Counted from the stretch's first letter, positions 21,395 to 32,769 are shown. The stretch: 64,000 nt of DNA from Nematopogon swammerdamellus (GCA_946902875.1 OX336345.1:13299395-13363394); one strand, 5' to 3'. A program made the numbers and translations. Notes: generated by a model from the sequence alone, not told the origin.

Positions 21395-24300
21395 ATGTTT
21401 TCATTGCAAGATACTGAAGATTTGCTTCGCTATATCTCTGTGAGGCCCAAAGGCTCGCTCTTCTATCTGCGACAGAAGTTATGGCACTTGTTGGAGTTGC
21501 CAGATTTCTGCGATGAAGTTATAATATTGAGGTCAAGTAATGGTATTGAAATACCCCTAACAGAGCTCCGCAGAGGCAACAAACCCGAAAATCCATTTGT
21601 TCTTGAGGTTTGGCAAAGTAAAATCCAAATGTGTAAGTAGTTTTATTAAAGTAGTAAGTAGTAGTAGATCTATTCTGGCAATTTTTTTTTTATCAAAGAT
21701 TCATTGTTCGACGAACATTACAAAATACAACACAGTTGTTTTAAAATATGGGAGGGCTAAGAATTGCGCTTCAGTTGTATATTGTACAAAAAAGTGATCA
21801 AGTGCAAGTCGGACTCAGGTTCCGTACCGGTCGTGACTATAACATTTTGGTCAGTCATTCAGTCAGCGTGTAAGCATCCACTGCTGGACATACGCCTCTC
21901 CAATTTTCCTCCAGTATCAATACCCTATCAGTATCAGTATCTTGCTGAAGACCGGGAGGTCTTCAAAACCACTGCTTTCCGCCGACGTACTTGATGTCGT
22001 CGACCCACCTGGCGGGTGGTCTTCCCACACTGTTTTCCTGTCCATGGCCGCTAGTGTAGGACACGGTTACTGAAAACGGTCGATGTCTCTTCGACTAACG
22101 TGCCCAGCCCGCTGAATATCGATTACTTTGGTGCGTCGGCGGATTGTCTCGTTACGCACCATATCACGTAGCGGCTATAACATATTATGAGCATACCTAT
22201 AGAGCTTAATTTTTTTTTTTATTTAAAAACTGGTGTACCGTGTGGGGCCGGTACTTTAAAATAGCCCCACTGCATCTCTCCCCGTGTATGTCGTAAAAGG
22301 CGACTAAGGGATATGACTCCCTTCTTTAGGTGGTAGGGTTTAGCCCGCCCGGGTTGGTACCACCGCACTGAATGAAAGGTCGGTCGAAACGGCTACCTAT
22401 GTAAATAGTTTGTGTTTTCCGTCCAGTTCAGTGTAGCCGGCACGACCGAAGGGAAGCACTGACGTTGCACCAAGTTCACCCGGTGTTATGGGCTGACATC
22501 ACGGATGTTGTAGGTGATGTAGCCAAACGTGATGCTGATAAATCAATGCTTGATGGTACGATTTCCTGACATAGGATTATTCTGCGTTGAAAAATAAGAC
22601 CCATACTAAAATTTTCTCCAAGAAATTTTTTTTATAGAAAATTTGACTTAGACTTGTTCTGCATTCACGCGATTGTAAAGAAATAATGATAAACTACAAA
22701 TAAATTCTACATAATTAAATACTTATTATAATGCATATCCATCCATACTTCCATACTTCCATTCTAATCCATTCTCCATTCTAATATATAAATTCGAAAG
22801 TAAGTCTGTCTGTTACCTTTTCACGCCTAAACCGCTGAACAGATTTCGATAAAATATTGCACGGAGATGAATTGCATCCTGAGGAAGGACATAGGCTACC
22901 TACCTTTTGTCTCAAAAAACTACCCTTAAGTTGGTGAAATAGGGGATGAAAGTTTGTATGGTGAACCCAGCATTTCTCAAGTTAGGGATATGACAATTCA
23001 TATTTAGGCTTTTGGTATGAAATAAAGAATTACGTGTTTCAGCGTTTTTGCTACATCAACCCTTAAATTAAGATAGGGGATGATTTCAAAATTAGAAATT
23101 AGGATTTTAAATAATTTTATTCATACTGGGGGTGGCTTTGAAGAGGGGGGGAGGTGTCCGCGGGGAGACGGGAAGGGAGGATAATTTAATCTCTTATCTT
23201 CTTTTCTCTACCTATCTCTATCTCTACTCCTTATAAAAGGAAACGTCTGTTTGAATGTATGTATGTATGTCTCGGCGATTTGTTAAGTTTTATCAAATCG
23301 CTATGATAATGCTATATAGTATAGATATACAATACAAGTATTTGCCCGCGGCTTCGCTCGCGGTAATCTCGGTTTAATAGCAAATCCGATTAAAACGCAA
23401 ATCAATATAGGAGTACCTACTAATCTGTGCTTATTCAACTGTTTGTCCTGACTGATCTATCAACGCACAGCCAAAACTACTAAGTCTAGAAAGCTGAAAT
23501 TTTGAACATAGGTTTATTTTATAACGTAAGCATCGCTAAAAAGGATTTCCGGAAAATTCAACTTTAAGGGGGGGGAGGGGGGGGGGGGGGGGGATTGGGG
23601 AGACCACTTTGTATGGAAGTCTTTGTTCTTTAAAGTTACAAACATGAAAATTTTAATTACATCTACTGAGAATATAAATCAATAATGAAGGAGTATCGGT
23701 TTTTTTAAAGGTAGGCACTTCAAAATCATAATTATAGCACTCATCTATACATATAATAAAATCGTAGAGGTAAGAAAGTCTGTACATTGAATGTATTCGG
23801 AAAAAAACTAACCAGGGTGGCTTAAAATGAGATACTGAACATGTTAGAACAGTTTTTAAAATTTTTGTTTGTTTGTTTGTTTGTTTGTCTGTACGCGCAT
23901 CACGCAAAAACCACTGAACGGAATTAGACGAAACTTTGTATAGTGGCAGTTCATATGCCGGGTTAACATAATAAGTAAAAAAAAATAACAAAAATAAAAA
24001 AAAATTAACAATTATAAACATTATTGCGCGTTTAAAATCACGTAGTCCAAAGTACATAATTATATCTTGAGAACTGGCAGCAAATACAATTTGAATAAAA
24101 ATATTCATTCGAAATTTAAAAATAAGTAGATACAACGAAAATGACAGTTCTTCTTTTTTATAACTTGAACACAATAGTCTATACATTTCTATTCTTTCTA
24201 TACATATCATAAAATCGTAAATGCAAAAATGTCTATTTGTACGCGCATCTCGCAAAAACCACTGAACGGAATTTGACGAAACTTTTTATAGTGACGGTGT

Positions 24301-27300
24301 ATATCCCGGATGAACATAATAATTAAAAAATATAATAAAAATCACGTAATCCAAAGTAAAGGTAAAAAACAATTTTAAATGTCATGTTGACAACGGAGAA
24401 CTGTCATCTCGACGTGAGCTGGCCGGTGACAAATTGTTTGATAAATAAAAATAATAATTGAAAGTCGAAGTTATGTCGTAGTCATTGGTGCAATAAAATT
24501 TATATATCTGTTGCCCGCGGCTTCGCTCGCGTGAAATTCGTATTTAAAAAAAAGAAAGTAAGTAACTAAAGGCGGGCCCGAAGGCGGATCTGCGCTCACG
24601 TAAACGATATTCTTTCTCGATGAAAGTAACTAAGGTCGAGGCGGAAGGCGGAGCTGAGTTCAGGAAGAAGAAAAACATTCTTGAAGAAAGTAAGTAACTG
24701 AGGGCGAGGCCGAAGGCCGAGCTCTATTCTGAAAGACCATAAACCTTCTCGAAGAAAGTAAGTAACTATGGACGAGGCCGCAGGCCGAGCTGCGTTCAGG
24801 AAGAAGCTAAACCATCTTGAAGAAAGTAAGTAACTAAGGCGAGGCCGAAGGCCGAGCTACGTTCGGATAATTGAAAAACCATCTCGAAGAAAGCAAGTAA
24901 CTAAGGGCGAGGCCGAAGGCCGAGCTGCGTTCAGGAAGAAGCTAAACCATCTTGAAGAAAGTAAGCAACTAAGGCGAGGCCGAAGGCCGAGCTACGTTCT
25001 GACAAATGATAAACCATCTCGAAGAAAGCAAGTAACTAAGATTGAGTTAATTTAATTTAAATTTTATTAGAAAGTTCAGATCAGCTTGCAGTTTATTGTG
25101 GCTGGTAGTTGGATTGGTGAAATACTTTGAATCGTCAGCAAAGAATTTGAAGTGGCATTTAATGATAGCGTAAAGATCAGTTATGTATATATTGTTTGTA
25201 CTTGGCTTTTTTCTAACGGCAAATAAACCGTGCATCCTAGAACCTCGCGGTTATTCCCGGCTGGATGGCAAGAGGCCCGATGCTATCACCTTAGTGCCAT
25301 GGACTAAGGGTAGTTCTTTGATGTGGGACGCCACTTTTGTTCTCACATTGGCTCCAAGTCACGTTAGGACATCTTCAAGAGCGGCTGGCGCGGCCGAGGC
25401 TGGGGCGGAGAGCCTCAAACGCAGCAAATATAGAAATATAATTCAAGATTTCGAATTTGTTGCGTTTGCGGTTGAAACCCTCGGTCCGTGGAGCAGTGAA
25501 GCCAAAAGAGGCTTGAGCTGGTTGACGCAACTGGTGTCCCGCCATCAAGGGCTTATGTACTTCATTCAAAGTATCAGCCTTGCTTTCCAGCGGGGTAATG
25601 CCGCAAGTGCTCTAAGAACATTTGAAAATGCCCGTTTTGATAGTTATTTTAATGTTTGTTAGGTAGGTTTAATTCTTTATTAATATTACTTTTTTATTTT
25701 TATGAAATAAATAGATTGGGTAAACGATATTATATTCTATCGAAGAAAGGAAGTCTTTAAGGGCGAGGCATTACCCGAAGGCGGAAGGGGGTTTTTGGTT
25801 TACCTGAGCGCAGCTCGGCCTTCGGCCTCGCCCTTACTTACTTCCTTTATTTGAGAAAGGTTTATCGTTTACCTGAAAGCAGCTCGGCCTTCGGCCTCGC
25901 CCTTAGTTAGTTACTTTCTTTAAGAAGGTTTATCGATTACCTGAACGCAGCTCGGCCTTCGGCCTCGCCCTTAGTTACTTACATTCTTCTTTGGAATACG
26001 AATTTCACGCGAGCGGAGCCGCGGGCTCAGCTAGTCATAAATAAATAACGATGTGTTTCAGGGTTTTTGGATTTTCACATTTTAGGGGATTTGGGGTGAC
26101 AGTGGCCTTGCCCTTAGTTACGTTCTTTCGTTACTTACTTTCATAGAGAAGGTTTTTCCTTTTTCGGCCTCACCCTCAGTTAGTTACTTTCTTTGAGAAG
26201 GTTTATGGTTTCCTGAACGTAGCTCGGCCTTGGGCCTCGCCTTCGGTTACTTACTTCGAGAAAGTTTATCGTCTTCCTGAACGCAGCTCGGCCTTCGGCC
26301 TCGCCCATAGTTACTTACTGTCTTCTTTGAAATACGAATTTCACGCGAGCGGAGCCGCGGGCTCAACTAGTATATGTATATAATACTATTCACAATTTAT
26401 AAATATAACTAATTAAAAAACTATAACTAAAAACTAGTCGGGAGTGGATGGATGAGAAGAGCGGAAGACCGCGTGTGGTGGCGTGCCTTGGGAGAGGCCT
26501 ATGTCCAGCAGTGGACCGATACAGGCTGATGATGATGAACTAAAAACTAAAAAACTAACTTATAACCTTATGGGTGGCTCGGCGCCATAATATGTCGCGC
26601 TGTCAATAAAAAAAAATTATACACGGTGTTGCAGTTGCCCCCGTAATATATTTAACTGACATAAGGGGGTTATCAGATCAGAATACAGAATCACCCCCTT
26701 TCGGATTTTACGGTTGGGGTTGCAACACCGTGTATATTTCCTCAAGGGGCGTCGTCCCCGGGATGGTTCCCAGGATGGCGGCCGCATTGCCCCTCTGTAT
26801 GCCCAGACTAACTCGTTGCCGGAGATACGAGTATATAATCTTACATATTATATACATTAATCAGTGGTACTAATTATACAATACAATCAACTGAATGACG
26901 AGAGAGAGAAGAGGGTGGTTAAGATATGTATGTAAGTAATATAAATGTATTTACTTGAGTAAGGAAAGGAAAAGATTGTTCAAATCATACATTCGCAGTA
27001 GGTGCGTCACAAGAAATTATTTCTCAAAACCATACCTACTGCTTCTCGTAATACCAAAACACAGGACAGAACACTTTATTTTTTTATGGAAGCTGACTGT
27101 TTGCTACATCACCTACAACATCTGTGATGTTAGCCCATAACACCGGGTGAACTAGGTGCCATGTCAGTGCAAAGTTGCCCCTCCCCAAACAAATGTGTAA
27201 ACAAATCAATATTTTATACTATTTACTACAATTGGTTGATCACTCGTAGGTACAGCTCGGCCATCGCCCTCACTCGCGGCGGCGGTAACTTGCTGTCTTC

Positions 27301-28001
27301 AAAAAACCTAACTATAAATCATTTTTAAAAATTTTGAAAAATATTGCTGCTTTTTTTTTGTACCCTTTTGGTACGACACCCGAAAAACAAATTATATTTT
27401 TATCTGTTTTTTTTTACTGTTACCAGTGCAAATATGCTGCAATGAACCAGAAAACATGCCGAAGTATGGATCAAAATATTTTCAAAATGCTATTTGTGAA
27501 ATCACTACAGCGGAAACCTCATTGGACACTGTTTTGAAAATGGACAGTAATCACAGAGAAACATTTCTATGTGACTCAAGATGTAAAGAAGATGACGGTT
27601 AGTCTTGCATAAAAATTATTTGAGGATATTCAATTTCGGAATGCATGTGGGCAGTCAAAACCAGTCCCTACCTAATAGGTTTGATCTCTCAAAAATTCTT
27701 GTTTGAAGTCTACCCATAATATTCCATTAACAATTTACTACTTTCAGTATCATCTTCAATGTCCAGAATGAACAAGTTAAAAGAATTCGATGGGAAGGCT
27801 TGTGGCCATAGAAATGTAATTATTGACTACAACATGAACTCAAGATTGTCCTCTAAATTATCTACAAGTTCAATTCGATTCAGCCTACCGGGAAGAAAAA
27901 AAAGCAAAGACAACTTTGCTAACATGCTGCTTAAGATTCAAAATGATTTGTCTGTTCTGTCTGGAAAAATTGTTATGTTGGACAATAAAATACAAAGATG
28001 A
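21395..28001 (+). CDS. Unrecognised three-exon protein, 220 residues
   Basis: Exons 21395-21632, 27427-27597 and 27748-28001 are joined by consensus junctions (GTAAGT and GTTAGT donors; TTACCAG and TTTCAG acceptors) with matching phases, so I believe it is a real gene. I do not recognise the family. Residues 1-75 are the most protein-like: DTEDLLRYISVRPKGSLFYL, then RQKLWHLLELPDFCDEVIIL, with a helix and strands that could be a small beta-grasp-like fold (inference). The middle is acidic and polar with several cysteines (ICCNEP, FLCDSRCKEDD). The C terminus has a basic segment SLPGRKKSKD and a final helix MLLKIQNDLSVLSGKIVMLD that could form a coiled coil. No signal peptide or membrane segment. 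The ATG might instead be an intronic AAG acceptor, in which case upstream exons exist. Intron 1 (5.8 kb) is full of repeats. Confidence 0.65.
21830..22195 (-). mobile_element. RTE-like LINE 3-prime relic in intron 1
   Basis: Minus-strand homologue of 10265-10640, with the same tail (cgtatgtccagcagtggatg) and an upstream block encoding VRNETIRRRTKV-like sequence. Broken frames. Confidence 0.6.
22234..22530 (+). repeat. SINE-A variant without tRNA-like block
   Basis: Starts taccgtgtggggccggtact and passes straight into ggtggtagggtttagcccgc, with the same architecture as 20091-20392. It stops at gatgtagccaaacgtg without an A-tail. Confidence 0.75.
22540..24510. repeat. Mosaic of dispersed repeat fragments and a G-run
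   Basis: Contains a common lepidopteran phrase (cctaaaccgctgaacagatt near 22840) and two copies of cgcgcatc(a/t)cgcaaaaaccac (about 23893 and 24241). It also has TTTG and GTAT short repeats, a gcccgcggcttcgctcgcg motif at 23344, and a G-run at 23571-23594. The 200-residue minus ORF 23653-24255 lies in these repeats and is not accepted as a gene. Confidence 0.6.
24545..25037 (+). repeat. Tandem array of about 67-bp units, left arm
   Basis: Seven full units, each beginning gaaagtaagtaact and containing gcgaggccgaaggccgagct. Later units alternate between two types ending aagctaaaccatcttgaa and aaccatctcgaa, giving a 135-base higher-order repeat. It is preceded by gcccgcggcttcgctcgcg at 24513-24531. 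Confidence 0.85.
25215..25650 (+). mobile_element. LINE C-terminal relic between the mirror arrays
   Basis: The frame reads NKPCILEPRGYSRLDGKRPD, LMWDATFVLTLAPSH, FAVETLGPWSSEAKRG and SLAFQRGNAASALRTFE. These blocks match the region after the zinc-like motif in the LINE at 18372-19390. The reading frame is open, but upstream RT sequence is absent. Confidence 0.8.
25741..26370 (-). repeat. Tandem array, right arm in opposite orientation
   Basis: Reverse-complement units of the left array (gcagctcggccttcggcctc followed by gcccttagttacttac), in two runs that each end at cgcgagcggagccgcgggc (26008-26026 and 26344-26362). With the left array this makes a large mirror-image structure around the LINE relic. 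Confidence 0.85.
26618..26736. mobile_element. 119-bp MITE
   Basis: TATACACGGTGTTGCA at the left end is a perfect 16-base inverted repeat of the right end. Confidence 0.75.
26740..27075. other. Non-coding stretch in intron 1
   Basis: No gene or clear element; AT-rich after a short GC-rich patch near 26745-26800. Confidence 0.4.
27079..27172 (-). repeat. SINE-A 3-prime fragment
   Basis: T-run, atggaagctgactg, and on to actaggtgccatgtcagtgc; the body is truncated. Confidence 0.75.
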
Positions 28002-28259
28002 TGTTACAAATTGTAAACATTATTGTCTTTATTCATAGAGTACTTGCCTTATAGAAACAAAATTAGTACTTTATAAATTATTTGGTACTACTTAACACAA
28101 TCTCGGAAAACATTGCATTTGTGTCATTAATTTTATAGGGGGAGGGTTATAAAATCAATGATTTGTGTGAAATTGATGCGATGGGCCAGCAAGTACGTTA
28201 TATACTGTGTAAAATAGCAAGACCAATTGAATAGGTATATTATGAAATAAAAAATTTTT

Positions 28260-28832
28260 TTGTCTGTGAAGTTGGTTTACGGATGATAGTTTTACGTGAC
28301 GACGTCATAAAGTATATAAAGAGTCAGATACAAAATCAGTTTATAATACTTTATCGTGCTTAGAAGTTTAATTCTTAAATCGCAAATGTGAGTACTTTAA
28401 AAACTAATAATATTATCAATATAAACTTTTAATTTACGCCATCTACATGTCAAAGCGCATACTACAACATTGCAACACCTTCAAGTAAACTACCGCTGAA
28501 GTATTTCATTTACTATATTGACGCTAGATGTCGCTCCAAAAGACTCAACACCATGAAAATCTTCACATACTGGTGACCACATTCGCTTCGCTAGTACCTG
28601 ACGAATTTAGCCGGCGTCTGGTCGGTCACACAATAGTGGTGGCAGGGACCGCGGGTTCGAGGCTCGCAAAAGACGGACAAATATATTTTGTATTTCCTAC
28701 TCTCCTTATATGCCTCTCTATCGCTTGTTACGCGCTCTCGCTTGCACACACAGGTTCAGATGGAACGTGACACTTTTTCGTGTGTGCAGCCGGTGTTCAT
28801 CAATTTATAAGACGTGACGTCATCACGTCAAA
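28260..28832 (+). repeat. Dispersed element, copy 1 (mirror copy at 40360-41030)
   Basis: About 570 bases from tgaagttggtttacgg to gacgtgacgtcatcacgtc. It includes a tRNA-like segment (gcagggaccgcgggttcgag near 28642) and a tataaagagtc motif. Both ends contain acgtga...gacgtca words in inverted orientation. It lies between the unrecognised gene and NOP16. Confidence 0.7.
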
Positions 28833-28856
28833 AATTATTTCATTGTTTCACATTTT

Positions 28857-28862
28857 TTTATT
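28857..28862 (-). promoter_or_regulatory. Candidate NOP16 polyadenylation signal
   Basis: AATAAA on the minus strand, about 86 bases beyond the NOP16 stop codon. Confidence 0.45.
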
Positions 28863-28947
28863 ATTAAAATAACATACTTAAAAAAATTACTTCATGTAAT
28901 TTCGTCACATTTAATGTAATTTGATCACTAAAGTCAATCAAAGTAAA

Positions 28948-31900
28948 TCAATCACTATTGTCCATCACTAAAGCTTTCGCTTGTTTCTTCAGCTCTTCGT
29001 CGTCTTCCTTGTGGAGTAAGCCTCGGGCACTGAGATACTCTCCGTACTGCTTGGGTATTCCCATGAAGGTTTTTATTTTAGCCCGCAGCTGCTTCCAAGT
29101 TTCTTGATTGTAGTTTTTTTTGTCACGAACCATCGCTTTGTAATCATGCCCATATTTGTCCAGCAAGTACGTTATGAATTCCACTTGACCTTTAGGTAAC
29201 CTGGGTGGGGAAACAAGGAACAGTAGCTGAATGACAGATATATGCATCTTGACTTGGAGTATAGTGAAATAAAACCGTTTGCAAAGTTTTGCGTTTTTTA
29301 CACTTCACGCCATTAATGTGTGGCAAGGGCGGGAAATTTGCGTTGAGAAATTTCCTCCAGTCAATCCAGTGAATCTACAGTTGTGTTTGAATGTTTTACA
29401 TTTATTTAACCTTTCTTCCGCCGGCGCCGCGCGAGAACTGCCTCCCTAAAAAGCCGCGACTTTTTCGCAGGGGCGATTCGTTACGCAAGGAGAATAAAAA
29501 CTTTTTTTTCGGAAGAAAAATATCGAACACATATAGGAAATTTAGCATGGTTGTAATCCTTATAAAATGTCCTACAAATTTATCTATAACTTGTAGTGCT
29601 CTGACTTTTGTTTTGATTCCAAATTGTGAGTTGAACATTGCACGAACATTTCACTTACCAAATATAGTGAGGCTATGTTTTGTTTCGATTTTACACTCGC
29701 CAATGGATAAAAACTTCCAATAATAACACATTCACTTTATAAATGTTGTATTCTTTCGAATTTATACAAAAACACAAACAAACTAATGACTAAAAACATC
29801 AAAAATAATTTTTAATCGGGGCGTGGTCGCGGCGAATTCGCGCGCGAACATGTACGTTCGTCGCCACTGCTCGAAAACAACTGAAGAGATCTTTAATTTT
29901 GTGCTCTAGCGTGGCGACAAAGTGAAACATTTCGAGAAGGGCATAACTTAACTTTTTTTTAGAAGTATAATTGAACCTTATCCACATAATGAAAGAGTGC
30001 GTATTTAAATGCCGAAAGTCACTAGTCATGTTGCCGCAGATCTACGCTTAGGCAGTTAGAGGGCGATGCGCAGATCTGCGCTTGGGCATTCGAAAGGTTA
30101 ATACCTGCACGTTACATTGACCCAAAAAGGAAAGCATTTTAGGGAACATACCCATACCACACCGATTGGGTTTGTCAAAATATCACGCTGGGTCACAGGG
30201 GGGGAGGGGCTCCAAAGGCCTAAAAACGGCCACGTGGCATGGGTATGTTCCCTTAGTTGTATCTCGTTTGTTAGGTACTAAAATGTTTCCCTCTTTGGGC
30301 CAATATTTATTGTGTAGGTATATAACTTCACACAAAGCTGCACATCTTTGCAAATTGGTTCAAAAACCGAACAAAAGAGGAACAACATACTATTTAAAGG
30401 AAACAATTTTTTTTCTACCTAGCATTTATATCTAGTAAAAATTCGATTTATGTATTTTTTACACAATACAATACCTACACACATTACAACAAAGTGGAGA
30501 CAGGTACAAATATTGTCCACAAGAAATTAGTGACCTCAGTACCATAGAGATACTTAGGTAAGTATCGTATTATGTTAAATATATCCATATTGTTATGCAT
30601 GTTCCGGCCCCACACAGTATGCTTCTTTTTAGGGTGCCATATCCATACGGAAGCCTATTACTAAGCCTACACCATCTGTTTGTCTGTCCGTCCGTTCTAA
30701 GGCTGTATCTTTTGAACCGTAATAGGTATTAACATACATAAACCTCCTCTCTCGTGGTGCTTTTGCCTCCGCCTCCAGTTTCTCCGCTATTTGCTTCTTG
30801 ACATGTTTGACAGTGGGCTCTGCTTCCTCCCTACACTCTCCGGTTACAATCCGACGCGCTGCTTTAGTCTGATCCAACTTAAAGTTTGGTATTTTGATCG
30901 CTTTATTGGGGTCACTGGCGAGACCCATATCCTTTAGGTTGCGATGAACAGTCTTTCTGTCGTCCCAGGACTCCTTCACAATTTTGCTGTAACAATAAAA
31001 AGTGCTCTACATTGTGAAAAACATTACCCTCCTTTTTGCTTCGCGCAGTCCGGTAAAAATGTGTTGAACTCTTCACTCATACACGCTCATATCAAAAGTA
31101 ATGGTGCAAATATTGGCCCCATTTATTCAATGTGACACGTTCACACGAACATGAAGGGAACTTGTATTTTTAGCAATTTAATAGCCATGTATGTCAAAAA
31201 AAATCCTCTTGCCAAAATGTTCAGACAAATTGAAACACATTAAAAGAGGCAGGTTTCCATTATGTACACAGGCAGAGGAGAGGAGGAGGGAGATCACGCG
31301 CCGGGAGGTTGACTGCAGGGTGGGAAAAGGTGAATGATTTAGCCCATGAAATTTTTGCATACATTTCTATAATGCCGGCACTTCACTTGGCTTAGCGTAT
31401 TCGTGTTTGTTGCAAACATTTTAGTTTTATCTCGCTCTAAACAAGCCATTAAAGGGAAACGAAACGGAAATTTTTGCCAAATACACGAATACGCTAAGCC
31501 AAGTGAAGTGCCGGCCTAAAAAAATAATTTCCCAGAAATAAAAGTCATGTACATGGCTGCCAGCATTGATGTATATTTAGAGATATGCCCATCCCATACA
31601 TCACTCCCGAAAAAATTTTGTTCTCGACGAGAACTGCATAAATTGCAGATTTCACGGACAGCCGCTTCATACGGTGTGTGCAGCGCGTGTTGAGCGTAAG
31701 TCTTACTGTACCGAGTCTGTGGCGCAAAAGTGCGTGTGTTCAGCATGCCCGGTTGCTGTTACAAGTATTGTAACAGCTCAGATCGAAGTTACGTAAAGAA
31801 TGGCGTCTCCTTCCATCAGTAAGTATTTATTTTGCTGGTTTTTTTCTAAAATTTTATGTTAAACAGATTTTTGTATACGTAATTAATATAAAGAGCGAAC

Positions 31901-32761
31901 GAGAAAGAGTAAAGCTGTGTTTTATGCAAGAGTAACAGTGACAAACGTTGTTGTTTGTTTCGCCTGAGCATGTTATGACGTGTTAAGAAGCCATGCTGAC
32001 ATGTCACGGATTGTGTGACGTAGCTATCGCGTTCTCGTTCCCACTTGCCTACTGATCATAAGAGTGAGCGGAAATACGACAATCGCGCCGATGGGCGAGC
32101 GATGACAACTTTCTCGCTCACTCTTATCACCTGTAGGCAAGTGAGAACGCGACAGTAACGTCGTAGGGATCGCGTCACGTGACAGCATGGCGGCGTGTAA
32201 AATGCAAACACGAAAGTATCTCGTGGCAGGAGGCGCGGCGCGCTCCGATGCCCGCCGTTTACGGACATGAAACGACTATATGATGTAAGTGTGTGCTTGT
32301 GTGAGTATCACAATACTGTGTGTGAATGCACGCACACTTGTTAAGACGAAACATAGTACAGGTTAAATCGCGCGACGTTCGATCTATAAAATTAGACATC
32401 GATGGCTGCCAGTCAATTGAAGGTGATGCATACTTAATGGAAACCTAACCATTAAAAATAATGGGGTGGCTTCATATATGGGGGATTGATTTGAAAAAGG
32501 TCCTCGAAGGTGGTAACTATGTTCGTGAGCCTTAAAATGTTAATACATTTATCTGCATGCGGGGTTCTTCCGTATGGGGGCAGTTGTCCATAAGGCCCTA
32601 CAAAAAAAAGTCGAATTCTAAAGTAGGTGTATAGATTTTCACTATTTCACAATAAAAACTCACCAAGCAATATCGCCGGTGTTGCGTTGCTTATTCCGCA
32701 TTCGCTTCCGGTTAAGATTTGTGTGAAACTTCTTTTTACGATGCTGCTTCTTGATTTTCAT
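28948..32761 (-). CDS. NOP16: Nucleolar protein 16 (three exons)
   Basis: NOP16 is a small basic nucleolar protein required for 60S ribosomal subunit assembly. Exons on the minus strand: 32761-32664, 30986-30738 and 29200-28948. Donors are GTGAGT and GTATGT; both acceptors end in CAG (TTACAG, ACCCAG). Phases are compatible, giving 199 residues. The basic N terminus MKIKKQHRKKKFHTNLNRKR, then SWDDRKTVHRNLKDMGLASD and GHDYKAMVRDKKNYNQETWK, match the conserved NOP16 blocks. The C-terminal end is the acidic/lysine-rich LLHKEDDEELKKQAKAL. Length is near the usual 180-200 residues. Exon 2 could alternatively end five bases earlier at a weaker donor. Intron 1 contains a THAP exon and MITEs; intron 2 contains a TTAA-type element. 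Confidence 0.93.
29410..30097. mobile_element. Candidate piggyBac-type MITE in NOP16 intron 2
   Basis: TTAA lies on both sides (29406-29409, 30098-30101). The ends are CCTTTC...GAAAGG, matching the piggyBac rule of TTAA followed by CC. Near the right end, cagatct(a/g)cgctt(a/g)g(g)ca is duplicated. No transposase. Confidence 0.55.
30141..30253. mobile_element. 113-bp MITE
   Basis: Left end agggaacatacccatacc pairs with right end catgggtatgttccct. Confidence 0.65.
30260..30735. other. Rest of NOP16 intron 2
   Basis: Mostly AT-rich. Near 30640-30715 lies a minus-strand fragment of the cagacagacgg / cttagtaatagg repeat family seen at 20-21 kb. Confidence 0.5.
31374..31515. mobile_element. 142-bp hairpin MITE with 33-bp perfect arms
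   Basis: gccggcacttcacttggctt plus 13 further bases form one arm; the right end is its exact reverse complement. Flanks share TAA at best. It sits in NOP16 intron 1. Confidence 0.8.
31745..31818 (+). CDS. THAP-domain first exon (partial)
   Basis: ATG at 31745 opens MPGCCYKYCNSSD, then NGVSFH, followed by a perfect GTAAGT donor. The M-P-x-C-C-x3-C start and GVSFH are the first half of the C2CH THAP DNA-binding zinc finger. The exon ends in the middle of the codon after His, the same intron position as in the THAP relics at 5127 and 62663. A matching second exon was not found. It could be the 5-prime end of a P-element-like transposase whose 3-prime remains are at 37266-37740. It lies antisense in NOP16 intron 1. 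Confidence 0.55.
31979..32199. mobile_element. Imperfect long inverted repeat
   Basis: Arms of about 95 bases, with left tcgcgttctcgttcccactt matching the right tcgcgttctcacttgcctac after reverse complement, around a short loop. Probably a MITE. Confidence 0.55.
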
Positions 32762-32769
32762 AGTGATTT

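Noticed and set aside
23571..23594. G-run as a functional quadruplex
   Set aside because: It could form one, but homopolymer length here may be an assembly artefact and nothing nearby suggests a role. The same applies to 35597-35622, which lies in a LINE proline stretch.
23653..24255. Longest-looking minus ORF in the 23-24 kb region (200 residues)
   Set aside because: It spans AT-rich dispersed repeats, including two copies of cgcgcatc(a/t)cgcaaaaaccac, and has no domain-like pattern.
24545..26370. CRISPR-like regular repeats
   Set aside because: Units are contiguous with no unique spacers, the genome is animal, and no cas genes are present.
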